A stretch of 8,558 nt of DNA from an uncultured Eubacteriales bacterium (GTDB lineage Bacteria > Bacillota > Clostridia > Monoglobales > Monoglobaceae). A program made the translations under genes and the position numbers. Below are positions 1-7,182 of the stretch, piece by piece. The stretch spans positions 1 to 8,558 of the forward strand of contig URTH01000068.1 in NCBI GenBank assembly GCA_900550775.1, written 5' to 3'. The notes beneath the pieces were generated by a model. The model had not been told where the DNA came from. It worked only from the letters and a program-made list of their open reading frames with translations, and made no database searches. Position 1 is the first letter of the stretch. Each line of letters begins with the position of its first letter.

Positions 1-1
1 T

Positions 2-883
2 TTGATTGGACCGCCCGGATCGGGTAAAACCATGCTGGCGCAGCGCATCCCCTCCATCTTGCCGAATCTCAGCTTTGCTGAGGCGTTGGAGGTCACCAAG
101 GTGCACAGTATCGCCGGCAAGCTGAAAAAGGACGAGCCGATGGTGCTGTGCCGTCCCTTCCGCAGTCCGCACCACACGGTGTCGGCGGTGGGGCTGACGG
201 GCGGCGGCAGCAATCCCAAACCCGGCGAGGTCAGTCTGGCGCATCACGGCGTTTTGTTTTTGGACGAACTGCCGGAGTTTCGGAAAGAGGCGTTGGAGAT
301 TCTGCGCCAGCCGCTGGAGGACGGCACGGTGACGATCACCCGTGCAAACGGCAGTTATTCGTACCCCTGCAATGTGATGCTGGTTGCGTCGATGAACCCG
401 TGTCCCTGCGGCTATTATGGCGACAAAACCCATGAGTGCAGCTGCACGCCGGCGCAGATTCAGCGATATTTGGGAAAGGTCAGCGGCCCTTTGCTTGATC
501 GGATTGATTTACATATTGAGGTGCCGGCCGTAGCGTATGAAGAGCTGGAGCAGAAACAGGAGACCGGCGAATCATCGGCAGAAATTAAGGAGCGGGTGGA
601 TCGCGCCAGAGAGATTCAGATGGCACGCTACCGCGGCAGCGGTATTTACTCCAATTCGCAGCTGACGCCGGGACTGATGGAGGAATTTTGCAGCTTAGAG
701 CCGGCCGCTGCAGAGCTGCTCAGACAGGCGTTTGAAAACCTGGGGCTCAGCGCCAGGGCGCACAACCGGATTTTAAAGGTCGCAAGAACCATTGCGGATC
801 TTTCCGGCAGCAAGGATATCGAGCCGATGCATCTGGCCGAGGCGATCCAATATCGGTCACTGGATCGAAAATTTTGGGCATAA
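2..883 (+). CDS. YifB/ComM-family Mg-chelatase-like AAA+ ATPase, 5' end missing
   Basis: The visible 293 residues are the AAA+ and C-terminal part of a YifB/ComM-family protein. Visible landmarks, numbered from the window edge, are Walker A GPPGSGKT (3-10), Walker B VLFLDEL (84-90), the family's cysteine cluster (CPC at 134-136 and CSC at 146-148), LLDRID (164-169) carrying a probable arginine finger, and a C-terminal Mg-chelatase helix ARAHNRILKVARTIADL (251-267). Family members are about 500 residues long, so roughly the first 200, including the Lon-protease-like N-terminal domain, lie outside the window. The TTG at base 2 is an internal leucine codon, not a start. In Gram-negative naturally competent bacteria ComM is a hexameric helicase that helps branch migration during transformation. 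In Firmicutes the role is less clear, so I give no gene symbol. The frame is intact to the TAA at 881-883, and no terminator follows before trmL. Confidence 0.93.
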   Translation: MIGPPGSGKTMLAQRIPSILPNLSFAEALEVTKVHSIAGKLKKDEPMVLCRPFRSPHHTVSAVGLTGGGSNPKPGEVSLAHHGVLFLDELPEFRKEALEILRQPLEDGTVTITRANGSYSYPCNVMLVASMNPCPCGYYGDKTHECSCTPAQIQRYLGKVSGPLLDRIDLHIEVPAVAYEELEQKQETGESSAEIKERVDRAREIQMARYRGSGIYSNSQLTPGLMEEFCSLEPAAAELLRQAFENLGLSARAHNRILKVARTIADLSGSKDIEPMHLAEAIQYRSLDRKFWA

Positions 884-928
884 GGAATTTCTGACATAAA
901 TTTTTAACATAAACTTGTAGGTTTTAAT

Positions 929-942
929 CAGGAGGAAAACAC
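929..942 (+). promoter_or_regulatory. Ribosome binding site of trmL
   Basis: CAGGAGG at 929-935 is a near-perfect Shine-Dalgarno sequence, 7 bases before the ATG at 943. It fixes the trmL start. The 59-base gap after the yifB-like gene contains two copies of ACATAAA (894-900 and 907-913), but I could not find a convincing promoter pair, so trmL may be transcribed by read-through. Confidence 0.8.
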
Positions 943-1434
943 ATGCGACTGCATATTGTTTTAGTGGAGCCGGAGATTCCGGCCAATACCGGGAACATTT
1001 CCAGAACCTGTTCGGTCATCGGTGCGCCGCTGCATCTGGTGCATCCCTTGGGCTTTGACATCAGTGAAAAGCAGGTGCGCCGCGCGGGATTGGATTACTG
1101 GGATGAGCTTGAGCTGCACGAATACCAAAGCTTTGATGAGGTGCGTGCGGCCTACCCGGACGGAGTGTTTTATTACTGCACAACCAAGGGCGCACATACT
1201 TACAGCGAGGAGGATTATACCAAAGTACAGGGTGATCTCTTTTTCGTGTTCGGCAAGGAGACAAAGGGCTTGCCGGAACCGCTCCTTCGGGAGAACCGGG
1301 CAAACTGCATCCGCATTCCCATGCGGGAGAACAAGCGGTCGCTCAATTTGTCCAACTCGGTGGCCGTGATTGCCTATGAGGCGCTGCGGCAGTTTGATTT
1401 TGAAAATTTGAAAAAAGAAGGTGTTTTACTGTGA
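943..1434 (+). CDS. trmL: tRNA (cytidine/uridine-34-2'-O)-methyltransferase TrmL (SPOUT family)
   Basis: TrmL uses S-adenosylmethionine to methylate the 2'-OH of the wobble nucleotide 34 in certain leucine tRNAs, in the cytoplasm. The 163-residue length is normal for this minimal SPOUT enzyme. The start LHIVLVEPEIPANTGNISRT is the family's N-terminal signature. The trefoil knot that binds the cofactor is visible as FGKETKGLP (103-111) and IPMRENKRSLNLSNSVAV (125-142). The ATG is set by CAGGAGG seven bases upstream. The stop TGA at 1432-1434 overlaps the GTG start of the next gene (GTGA), so translation of the DegV gene is probably coupled to it. A more distant SpoU/TrmH-type rRNA methylase is possible in principle, but the short length and the motifs fit TrmL. 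Confidence 0.93.
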   Translation: MRLHIVLVEPEIPANTGNISRTCSVIGAPLHLVHPLGFDISEKQVRRAGLDYWDELELHEYQSFDEVRAAYPDGVFYYCTTKGAHTYSEEDYTKVQGDLFFVFGKETKGLPEPLLRENRANCIRIPMRENKRSLNLSNSVAVIAYEALRQFDFENLKKEGVLL

Positions 1435-2303
1435 TAAGAATTATGGCCGATACGGCGGCGGATATTCCGAAGGAATTGGCGGAACAATATGATATTGAGA
1501 TCCTGCCGTTTATGATATTTTTAGGAGAAAAGAGCGTGCTGGCGGATAAGGAGCTTGCGCCGGAGACATTTTATACCATGCTGGAGGAGAGCGGATGCAT
1601 TCCGACCACCAGCCAGGTCAGCCCCGATGAGGTGGAAAAGCGTTACCGCCGCCTGGGTGAAAACGGCGACAGCATCATTCATATTACCATGTCGGCAAAC
1701 GGCAGCGGCATTTATAATACCTCCTGTCTTGTGGCAAGCCAGTTAAAGGAGGAGGGTTTTGACATTACGGTCATTGATTCTACCATGTTTGCCTATGCGA
1801 TCGGCTATGCGGTGGTAGAGGCTGCCAAAATGGCAAAGGCCGGGTGCAGCAAGGAAGAAATCATTGCTTATGTCACCGAGGTATATCATCGCGATACCGC
1901 CTATTTTGTGGTGGACGATCTGACGTTTTTGAAAAAGGGCGGCAGAATCAAGGCGACCACCATGGCAATCAGCACGATTTTGGATATCAAGCCGATTTTA
2001 AATATCAACAGCGGCCTGGTGGAGGCGTATCAAAAGGTGCGCGGCTTAAAGCGCGCCATGGCAAAGCTTGCATCATATGCCGCAGAGCGGATGGAAAACC
2101 CGGAAGAGAATGAAGTGATCCTGCTGCATTCCAACGCGCCGGACAAGGTGGAGATTTTGAAAAAAATGGTCGAAGAGACCGTGCACCCCAAAAGCATTTG
2201 GGTCGGCAAGATCGGGCCGATCATTACCAGCCATGCCGGCGAGGGGCTGATGGGAATTTATTTTAAGCACAAAAAGCCCTATGAGAGCTACGAGAAAAAC
2301 TAA
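1431..2303 (+). CDS. DegV family protein (fatty-acid-binding EDD-fold protein)
   Basis: DegV proteins bind one fatty acid. Those of the FakB type present it to the kinase FakA for phosphorylation, feeding exogenous lipid into membrane synthesis. The 290-residue length is typical. Seen here are the N-terminal ADTAADIP (6-13, usually close to TDSTADLP), the pocket segment TTSQVSP (59-65), SANGSGIYNTS (88-98) where relatives usually read close to SSxLSGTYQSA, and the C-terminal-lobe signature LKKGGRI with IKPIL downstream. No fakA lies nearby, so a FakB role is inference. The start is GTG at 1431, with GAAGG (1417-1421) nine bases upstream. It overlaps the trmL stop by four bases, and the DUF4364 gene follows after 14 bases. 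The SGT-to-SGI change may alter ligand preference. Confidence 0.92.
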   Translation: MIRIMADTAADIPKELAEQYDIEILPFMIFLGEKSVLADKELAPETFYTMLEESGCIPTTSQVSPDEVEKRYRRLGENGDSIIHITMSANGSGIYNTSCLVASQLKEEGFDITVIDSTMFAYAIGYAVVEAAKMAKAGCSKEEIIAYVTEVYHRDTAYFVVDDLTFLKKGGRIKATTMAISTILDIKPILNINSGLVEAYQKVRGLKRAMAKLASYAAERMENPEENEVILLHSNAPDKVEILKKMVEETVHPKSIWVGKIGPIITSHAGEGLMGIYFKHKKPYESYEKN

Positions 2304-2317
2304 AAGGCGGTGGTACT

Positions 2318-2902
2318 GTGTTTTTAGAGCGGGATGAGATGAAGTTTGCCGTCCTTTATACGCTAAAGCGGTATGTAGAGCCGGCCAGCATGGGTCAGCT
2401 GACCGAAATTCTCACCTGGGAGAAGGAGGTCATGGGCTACTTTGAGCTGGCGATCATTTTAAATGAACTGATTGAGGACGGCTATGTAGAACAGACCCAT
2501 TACCGTGATGAACAGGCGTTTTGCCTGAGCCAAAAAGGCAGCGACACCAACGACTTCTTTTTTGAACGGGTGCCCAAAAGTATCCGCCGCCGGATTGACG
2601 AGGCGGTCGGCGCGGTGAAGTTTGCGGATCAGGCAGATCCCAACGCCATTAAGACCGAGGTCTTGCCGGTTGCGCCGTACCAGTACATGGCGTCACTGCA
2701 AATGCTGGACGCCAGCACGCCGATTTTAGAACTGAAGGTGTTTGCAGGTTCCCGTGCGGAGGCGGACAAGGCGGTCAAGCAGCTAAAACGGCAGGCGGCT
2801 GATATTTATAAGGATGTAATTGCGAGGATCGGCGGCGAGGAGAGGCCGATTCCCGGTATCAAAGAATCTATTATGCAGAAAGGCAGTGTTACCAATGAGT
2901 GA
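2318..2902 (+). CDS. DUF4364 family winged-helix protein
   Basis: This 194-residue protein matches the DUF4364 family as I know it from Clostridia; its function is unknown. Residues 1-75 look like a winged helix: MKFAVLYTLKRY (8-19) as helix 1, GQLTEIL (26-32) and YFELAIILNELIEDGYVEQ (41-59) as the following helices, and HYRDEQAFCLSQKG (61-74) as the beta wing. The later half is a mixed alpha/beta region with two predicted helices rich in charged residues. That suggests a transcriptional regulator, but no target can be named. The start is taken as GTG 2318 with AAGGCGG (2304-2310) upstream, because family members begin a few residues before the first helix; ATG 2339 is the alternative. The last 8 bases overlap the mrp start, so the two proteins are probably made together. 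Confidence 0.8.
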   Translation: MFLERDEMKFAVLYTLKRYVEPASMGQLTEILTWEKEVMGYFELAIILNELIEDGYVEQTHYRDEQAFCLSQKGSDTNDFFFERVPKSIRRRIDEAVGAVKFADQADPNAIKTEVLPVAPYQYMASLQMLDASTPILELKVFAGSRAEADKAVKQLKRQAADIYKDVIARIGGEERPIPGIKESIMQKGSVTNE

Positions 2903-3722
2903 ATGTACCCACGATTGTTCTTCTTGCGGACAGAGCTGTTCGGATCGCAAGGAGGAGCAGCAGAGCTTTCGGGCGGAATTGAATGCGATGAGCAAGGTCA
3001 AAAAGGTGATCGGCGTTGTGAGCGGTAAGGGCGGTGTCGGCAAATCGCTGGTGACCTCTCTGCTTGCATCGCAGATGCAGAAGGAGGGATTTCGCTGTGC
3101 CGTGCTGGACGCAGACATCACGGGGCCGTCAATCCCGGCGATGTTCGGCGTGACCGAGCGTGCGAAGGGCAGCGAATATGGCATTATGCCGGCAATCAGC
3201 CGGGGCGGCAGCGCGCTGATGTCCATCAACCTGCTGCTGGAAAAAACGACCGACCCGGTCATCTGGCGCGGCCCGGTCATCGGCGGAACGGTCAAGCAGT
3301 TCTGGACGGATGTGGTATGGGGCGATATCGATGTGATGTTTGTGGATATGCCGCCGGGTACCGGCGATGTGCCGCTGACGGTCTTTCAGTCCCTGCCGGT
3401 GGACGGAATCGTGGTGGTAACCTCTCCGCAGGAGCTGGTTTCCATGATCGTCGGAAAGGCAGTTAAAATGGCACAGATGATGGATATCCCGATTCTGGGA
3501 CTGGTCGAAAACATGAGCTATATCCGCTGCGGCAAATGCGGCGAGAAGGTCTATCCCTTTGGCGAGAGCCATCTGGATAAGACCGCGGCGGAATACGGAC
3601 TGGATATTTTAGGAACGATTCCGATGGACCCGGCCATTGCCAATGCATGCGACAGGGGCTGCGTGGAGGAAATTGACGGTGCGGCATATCTTGCGGCCGC
3701 GATCGAAAAGCTGAAGAAATAA
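2895..3722 (+). CDS. mrp: Mrp/NBP35-family Fe-S carrier P-loop ATPase
   Basis: This family (Mrp/ApbC, Nbp35) carries [4Fe-4S] clusters to target apoproteins in the cytoplasm and depends on ATP. The 275-residue protein shows a deviant Walker A GKGGVGKS (44-51), the switch motif DMPPGTGD (151-158), and the cluster-ligating CGKC (212-215) that bridges the homodimer. The N-terminus adds a compact C4-x3-C8-x2-C11-x3-C15 motif, reminiscent of the N-terminal cluster site of eukaryotic Nbp35, and there is no MIP18/DUF59 domain. I chose ATG 2895 because the family's Clostridia members begin MSECTHDC and because GAAAGG (2878-2883) lies 11 bases upstream; an in-frame start at 2820 would add 25 residues lying across the DUF4364 gene. 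ParA/MinD relatives share the P-loop but lack the CxxC. The start overlaps the DUF4364 stop by 8 bases. Confidence 0.93.
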   Translation: MSECTHDCSSCGQSCSDRKEEQQSFRAELNAMSKVKKVIGVVSGKGGVGKSLVTSLLASQMQKEGFRCAVLDADITGPSIPAMFGVTERAKGSEYGIMPAISRGGSALMSINLLLEKTTDPVIWRGPVIGGTVKQFWTDVVWGDIDVMFVDMPPGTGDVPLTVFQSLPVDGIVVVTSPQELVSMIVGKAVKMAQMMDIPILGLVENMSYIRCGKCGEKVYPFGESHLDKTAAEYGLDILGTIPMDPAIANACDRGCVEEIDGAAYLAAAIEKLKK

Positions 3723-3755
3723 CGGATAAAACAAAAGAAAAAACCGCAGACTAAA

Positions 3756-3797
3756 GCCACTGCAGGATCGGAATGAATCGTCCTGTCCGGCAGTGGC
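3756..3797 (+). promoter_or_regulatory. Imperfect hairpin in the trxA leader
   Basis: GCCACTG (3756-3762) pairs with CAGTGGC (3791-3797). Above it, CAGGA (3763-3767) can pair with TCCTG (3781-3785), with a 5-base bulge on the 3' side, and C3769/G3770 can pair with C3779/G3780. The loop is GAATGAAT. No T run follows on the + strand, so it is not a standard terminator for mrp. The trxA ribosome binding site starts 8 bases after the stem. It may be an mRNA-processing, stability or translation-control element. I do not recognise it as a known riboswitch or T-box. Confidence 0.45.
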
Positions 3798-3804
3798 AAA
3801 ATCA

Positions 3805-3812
3805 TAAGGAGG
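3805..3812 (+). promoter_or_regulatory. Ribosome binding site of trxA
   Basis: TAAGGAGG is a perfect Shine-Dalgarno core. The spacing is 9 bases to ATG 3822 and 12 bases to ATG 3825, which favours the first of the two adjacent start codons. Confidence 0.85.
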
Positions 3813-3821
3813 TTTCAAAAG

Positions 3822-4133
3822 ATGATGCATGTCACAGCAGAAACGTTTAAAAAAGAAGTGTTAGAGGAAAAGCTTCCGGTGGTTGTGGATTTTTGGGCAA
3901 CCTGGTGCGGCCCCTGTAAAATGTTTGCGCCGGTTTTGGAGGACTTTGCAAAGAGCTATGAGGGCAAGGTCAAGGTGGTTAAGGTTGATGTGGACGCCGA
4001 GGCGGCGCTGGCAATGGAATATCAGATTATGTCGGTGCCGACCGTAATGGTATTTCAAAACGGGCAAAAGACAAAGACCAGCATCGGCGTGATCGGCAAG
4101 GATGAGCTCGCGGCGCTGGCCGGCTTGCAATAA
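3822..4133 (+). CDS. trxA: Thioredoxin
   Basis: Small cytoplasmic dithiol protein that reduces disulfides in ribonucleotide reductase, peroxiredoxins and other targets, and is itself recharged by thioredoxin reductase. The 103 residues are a complete single thioredoxin fold. The active site WCGPCK is at 28-33 with catalytic Cys29 and Cys32. The conserved Asp23 is in VDFWA, and the cis-proline Pro73 is in SVPT. There is no signal peptide or lipobox, so it is cytoplasmic. The start is ATG 3822, backed by TAAGGAGG nine bases upstream; ATG 3825 would shorten it by one residue. Its reductase trxB follows after 19 bases, so the pair is almost certainly co-transcribed. The C-terminal stretch reads GVIGKDEL where E. 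coli TrxA has a GA-type turn, a common variation in Firmicutes. Confidence 0.96.
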   Translation: MMHVTAETFKKEVLEEKLPVVVDFWATWCGPCKMFAPVLEDFAKSYEGKVKVVKVDVDAEAALAMEYQIMSVPTVMVFQNGQKTKTSIGVIGKDELAALAGLQ

Positions 4134-4152
4134 CGCAGTGTGCGGCAGGAAT

Positions 4153-5079
4153 ATGGAAGAAACAAAAAAGGTTTATGATATTTTAATCATCGGCAGCGGC
4201 CCGGCCGGGCTTTCGGCGGCGATTTATGCGGCAAGGACGGGACTTCGGTTTGCGGTTTTGGAGCAGGCCGCATTTTCCGGCGGACAGATGATCAATACCA
4301 ACGAGATTGAGAATTATCCCGGCTTTATCAAGACGGACGGCTATCAGCTGGCCACTGCCATGCGGCAGCAGGCGGAGCAGCTGGGAACGGCGTTTTTGAC
4401 GGCACAGGTGACCGGGCTTTCAAAAACAGAAAACGGGCTTTGGTGCGTGGAATGCGGAATGAGCCGCTATCTTTCGCGCACGGTGGTGATCGCGGCCGGC
4501 GCGCGGCATAGGGAGCTGCACGCCGAGGGCGAAGAGCGGCTTTTGGGACGCGGAGTGAGTTATTGCGCAGTCTGTGACGGCGGATTTTTTAAGGGTCGTA
4601 CCGTCGCGGTGGTTGGCGGCGGTAATACCGCTGCGGAGGAGGCGCTCTATTTGTCCGGGATTTGCAAAACGGTTTATCTGATCCACCGGCGCGATACGCT
4701 GCGTGCCGATGTGTCCCTTGTACAGCGGATTTTAAAGACGGAAAATATTACGCCTGTTTTAAACAGTCAGATCAAAAGCATTGAGGGTGACGAGAAGGTC
4801 ACAGGGGTGTGGCTCAATACCGAAATACACCTTGATGTGGACGGCGTTTTTGTGGCGGTGGGAATCCGCCCAAACAGCGAGCCGTACACGGCGGCGGTGA
4901 CGTGCGACGAGCAGGGCTTTCTTTGTGCGGACGAGACAGGGGTTACCTCTGCACCCGGCGTGTTTGCAGCCGGCGATATCCGCACCAAGGCGCTGCGGCA
5001 GATTATAACGGCGGCATCGGACGGCGCAAATGCCGTCTTGTCCGCGCAGCAGTATATCAATCGTAAGGGGGAGTTATAA
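4153..5079 (+). CDS. trxB: Thioredoxin reductase (NADPH type)
   Basis: FAD-dependent enzyme that passes electrons from NADPH through a redox-active disulfide to thioredoxin. Its 308 residues match the low-molecular-weight bacterial class. Visible in order are the FAD-binding GSGPAG (14-19), the active-site disulfide CAVC (138-141) followed by DG, the second nucleotide-binding motif VGGGNTA (154-160), HRRDTLRA (178-185) typical of NADPH-using enzymes, and the second FAD motif AAGDIR (272-277). The basic HRRD motif argues against a ferredoxin-linked or NADH-specific relative. I place the start at ATG 4153, because residues after it align with the family N-terminus; the only nearby purine tract (AGGA, 4147-4150) sits just two bases away, so initiation may depend on ribosomes leaving trxA. 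An in-frame ATG at 4102 would overlap trxA and add 17 atypical residues. Confidence 0.95.
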   Translation: MEETKKVYDILIIGSGPAGLSAAIYAARTGLRFAVLEQAAFSGGQMINTNEIENYPGFIKTDGYQLATAMRQQAEQLGTAFLTAQVTGLSKTENGLWCVECGMSRYLSRTVVIAAGARHRELHAEGEERLLGRGVSYCAVCDGGFFKGRTVAVVGGGNTAAEEALYLSGICKTVYLIHRRDTLRADVSLVQRILKTENITPVLNSQIKSIEGDEKVTGVWLNTEIHLDVDGVFVAVGIRPNSEPYTAAVTCDEQGFLCADETGVTSAPGVFAAGDIRTKALRQIITAASDGANAVLSAQQYINRKGEL

Positions 5080-5082
5080 CAG

Positions 5083-7155
5083 GTGTCGATTTCAATTGCG
5101 CTGGCAGGAAATCCAAACTGCGGAAAAACAACCATGTTTAATATGCTGACCGGCAGCCGGCAGTATGTGGGCAACCGGCCTGGGGTCACCGTGGAACAAA
5201 AGACGGGGCAGCTGCGTAACCACAAAGGGGTTGCGGTGGTTGATCTTCCGGGGATTTACTCGCTCTCGCCTTACACCATGGAGGAGGTTGTCACAAGAAA
5301 CTATTTGCTGGATGAGCACCCGAACGGGATTATCAATCTGGTTGACGCCTCGAACATTGAACGCAATCTTTATCTGACCACACAGCTGTGGGAAACCGGA
5401 CTGCCGGTTTTGATTGCGCTGAATATGATTGACGTCGCCGAGAAAAACGGAGATAAAATCGATGTGAAGAAGTTGTCACGGCTGCTGGATTGTGAGATTG
5501 TGCCGACCTCTGCACTGCACGGCGAGGGACTCGGCGCGTTATGTGAGGCCGCAATCAAGACAGCAAAACGCGGCGAAGTACGAACGTATTTTTGTCGGTT
5601 TTCGCCGCGGGTTGAGGCGGCGTTGTCCCGGATCGAGGCACTCATTGCTCCCGATGCCGAGACATTACATATGCGCTATTATACGATTAAGGTCTTTGAG
5701 CGGGACGAAAAGGTGGTTGAGGATCTGAAGCTTTCCGCGAAGAAACGCGGTGAAATCGAGGCCATCATCAAAGAGTGCGAGACGGCGTATGACGATGACA
5801 GCGACAGCATTATCATCAGCCAACGCTATGATTATATTACGGATATCGTCAGGCAGTGTGTTATCCGTCATGAGGTCGGAACGACAGCTTCGGAGCGGGT
5901 GGATGATGTGATGACCAACCGATACTTGGCGCTGCCCTTATTTGTTCTGATTATGTGCGGCGTCTATTATCTGTCGGTTCAGTCGCTGGGAGCCTTTGCC
6001 ACCGATTGGATGGAGAAGGTGGTGGGCAGAATCTGTGACGGCGTGTCCGTGCTGCTGCATTCCATGCAGGTTGCCGCGTGGATGGAAGCCTTGATTGTGG
6101 ATGGCCTGCTTCGCGGCGTGGGGGCGGTGCTTTGCTTTGTACCTCAGCTTTTCATTTTATTTTTATTTTTATCGTTGCTGGAGGATTGCGGCTATATGGC
6201 CCGGATCGCGTTTATGATGGATCGCGTGTTTCGGCGGTTCGGCCTGTCCGGAAAATCGTTTATTCCGCTCCTGGTTTCCTCCGGCTGCGGCGTGCCGGGC
6301 ATCATGAGCTGCCGCACCATCGAGAGTGAAAAAGACCGTAAGATCACGGTAATGACGGCAACCTTTGTTCCCTGCGGTGCAAAGCTGCCGCTGATTTCCT
6401 TAGTTGCCGGAAGTTTTTTTCATCATTCGGCCGCCGTGGCGGTATCGATCTATTTTTTAGGGGTTTTTATGGTGTTTTTTTCCGGTGTGATTTTAAAAAA
6501 ATGTCGTTTTTTGGCCGGCGATCCGGCGCCGTTTGTCATGGAACTGCCAAGCTATCATTTGCCAAATGCAAAAAATGTCATAAAGCACGTCTTTGACGAT
6601 ATTCACGCATTTATGGTAAAGGCCGGAACCGTCATCTTTTTGGCAAGCGGCATTATCTGGTTTTTGTCTAATTTCTCGGTTCACGGGAATATGACGGCCG
6701 CGCCGGACAGTATTCTGGCCGCAATCGGCGGCGCTTTGGCGCCGATCTTTCGGCCGCTTGGCTTTGGGCGGTGGGAAACGGCGGTTGCGACTCTTTGCGG
6801 CATTGCGGCAAAGGAAAATATTGTCAGCAGCCTGAGCGTTCTGTGCGGACAGGATGGCGTTGTGAATCTTAACGGACTGCTGACGCCGCTTGCCGGATAC
6901 TCTTTTCTGGTGTTTCAGATTTTATGTTCGCCCTGCATTGCGGCCATTGCCGCCATTCGGCGCGAGATGCGCAGCGCAAGGTGGACGCTGTTTGCCCTGT
7001 GTTATCAGACCGTGCTGGCGTACGGAACTGCCCTGGTGATTTATCAAATGGGTCGTTATTTGTCAGGCGGCCGGTTTGACGCCGGAACGCTGGCGGCGCT
7101 TCTGGTTTTGATCGGCGGTCTGACACTGGCGCTTCGGCCCAAACGAACTCCATAA
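5083..7155 (+). CDS. feoB: Ferrous iron transport protein B
   Basis: FeoB is the inner-membrane Fe(II) transporter with a cytoplasmic GTPase domain. The 690-residue length is normal. G-protein motifs are G1 GNPNCGKT (9-16), G2 around Thr36, G3 DLPG (54-57), G4 NMID (114-117) and G5 TSAL (142-145). A helical linker follows to about residue 270. The membrane half begins near 283 and holds hydrophobic segments that include both Gate motifs: GCGVPGIMSCR (401-411, Cys402) and FVPCGAKLP (428-436, Cys431). A third cysteine pair, CSPC, lies at 615-618. The start is GTG 5083 with AAGGGGGAG (5065-5073) nine bases upstream, three bases after the trxB stop. No feoA or feoC is adjacent, which is unusual because feoA normally sits beside feoB. 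A terminator follows directly. Confidence 0.96.
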   Translation: MSISIALAGNPNCGKTTMFNMLTGSRQYVGNRPGVTVEQKTGQLRNHKGVAVVDLPGIYSLSPYTMEEVVTRNYLLDEHPNGIINLVDASNIERNLYLTTQLWETGLPVLIALNMIDVAEKNGDKIDVKKLSRLLDCEIVPTSALHGEGLGALCEAAIKTAKRGEVRTYFCRFSPRVEAALSRIEALIAPDAETLHMRYYTIKVFERDEKVVEDLKLSAKKRGEIEAIIKECETAYDDDSDSIIISQRYDYITDIVRQCVIRHEVGTTASERVDDVMTNRYLALPLFVLIMCGVYYLSVQSLGAFATDWMEKVVGRICDGVSVLLHSMQVAAWMEALIVDGLLRGVGAVLCFVPQLFILFLFLSLLEDCGYMARIAFMMDRVFRRFGLSGKSFIPLLVSSGCGVPGIMSCRTIESEKDRKITVMTATFVPCGAKLPLISLVAGSFFHHSAAVAVSIYFLGVFMVFFSGVILKKCRFLAGDPAPFVMELPSYHLPNAKNVIKHVFDDIHAFMVKAGTVIFLASGIIWFLSNFSVHGNMTAAPDSILAAIGGALAPIFRPLGFGRWETAVATLCGIAAKENIVSSLSVLCGQDGVVNLNGLLTPLAGYSFLVFQILCSPCIAAIAAIRREMRSARWTLFALCYQTVLAYGTALVIYQMGRYLSGGRFDAGTLAALLVLIGGLTLALRPKRTP

Positions 7156-7182
7156 AAAGGCGGCACTCGTGTGCCGCCTTTT
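7155..7182. terminator. Bidirectional terminator between feoB and the repair genes
   Basis: AAAAGGCGGCAC (7155-7166) and GTGCCGCCTTTT (7171-7182) form a 12-bp perfect stem with a TCGT loop. The + strand ends in TTTT (7179-7182) and the - strand reads TTTTT (7158-7154), so it should stop feoB transcripts and the convergent repair operon. The feoB stop codon (7153-7155) and the methyltransferase stop codon (7181-7183) both touch the stem. Confidence 0.9.

Noticed and set aside
148..435. 95-codon + strand frame inside the yifB-like gene
   Set aside because: It is an out-of-frame shadow of the AAA+ domain, rich in Arg and Gly, as expected from G+C-rich third positions.
884..942. Promoter for trmL using CTGACA (891-896) or TTAACA (904-909) as -35
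   Set aside because: No acceptable -10 lies 16-18 bases downstream of either; the nearest TTTAAT (923-928) is only 13 bases from TTAACA.
2783..3295. 170-codon open frame on the - strand
   Set aside because: It lies wholly across the DUF4364-mrp junction and the P-loop region of mrp, has no ribosome binding site, and its translation is low-complexity and resembles no family. The + strand frames carry clear motifs.
3744..3797. Cobalamin riboswitch or T-box before trxA
   Set aside because: GCCACTG recalls part of the cobalamin element, but the rest of the conserved core is missing. No T-box AGGGTGGNACCGCG sequence is present.
4767..5225. 152-codon open frame on the - strand
   Set aside because: It is antisense to the end of trxB and the start of feoB, both certain genes, and shows no motif or start signal.
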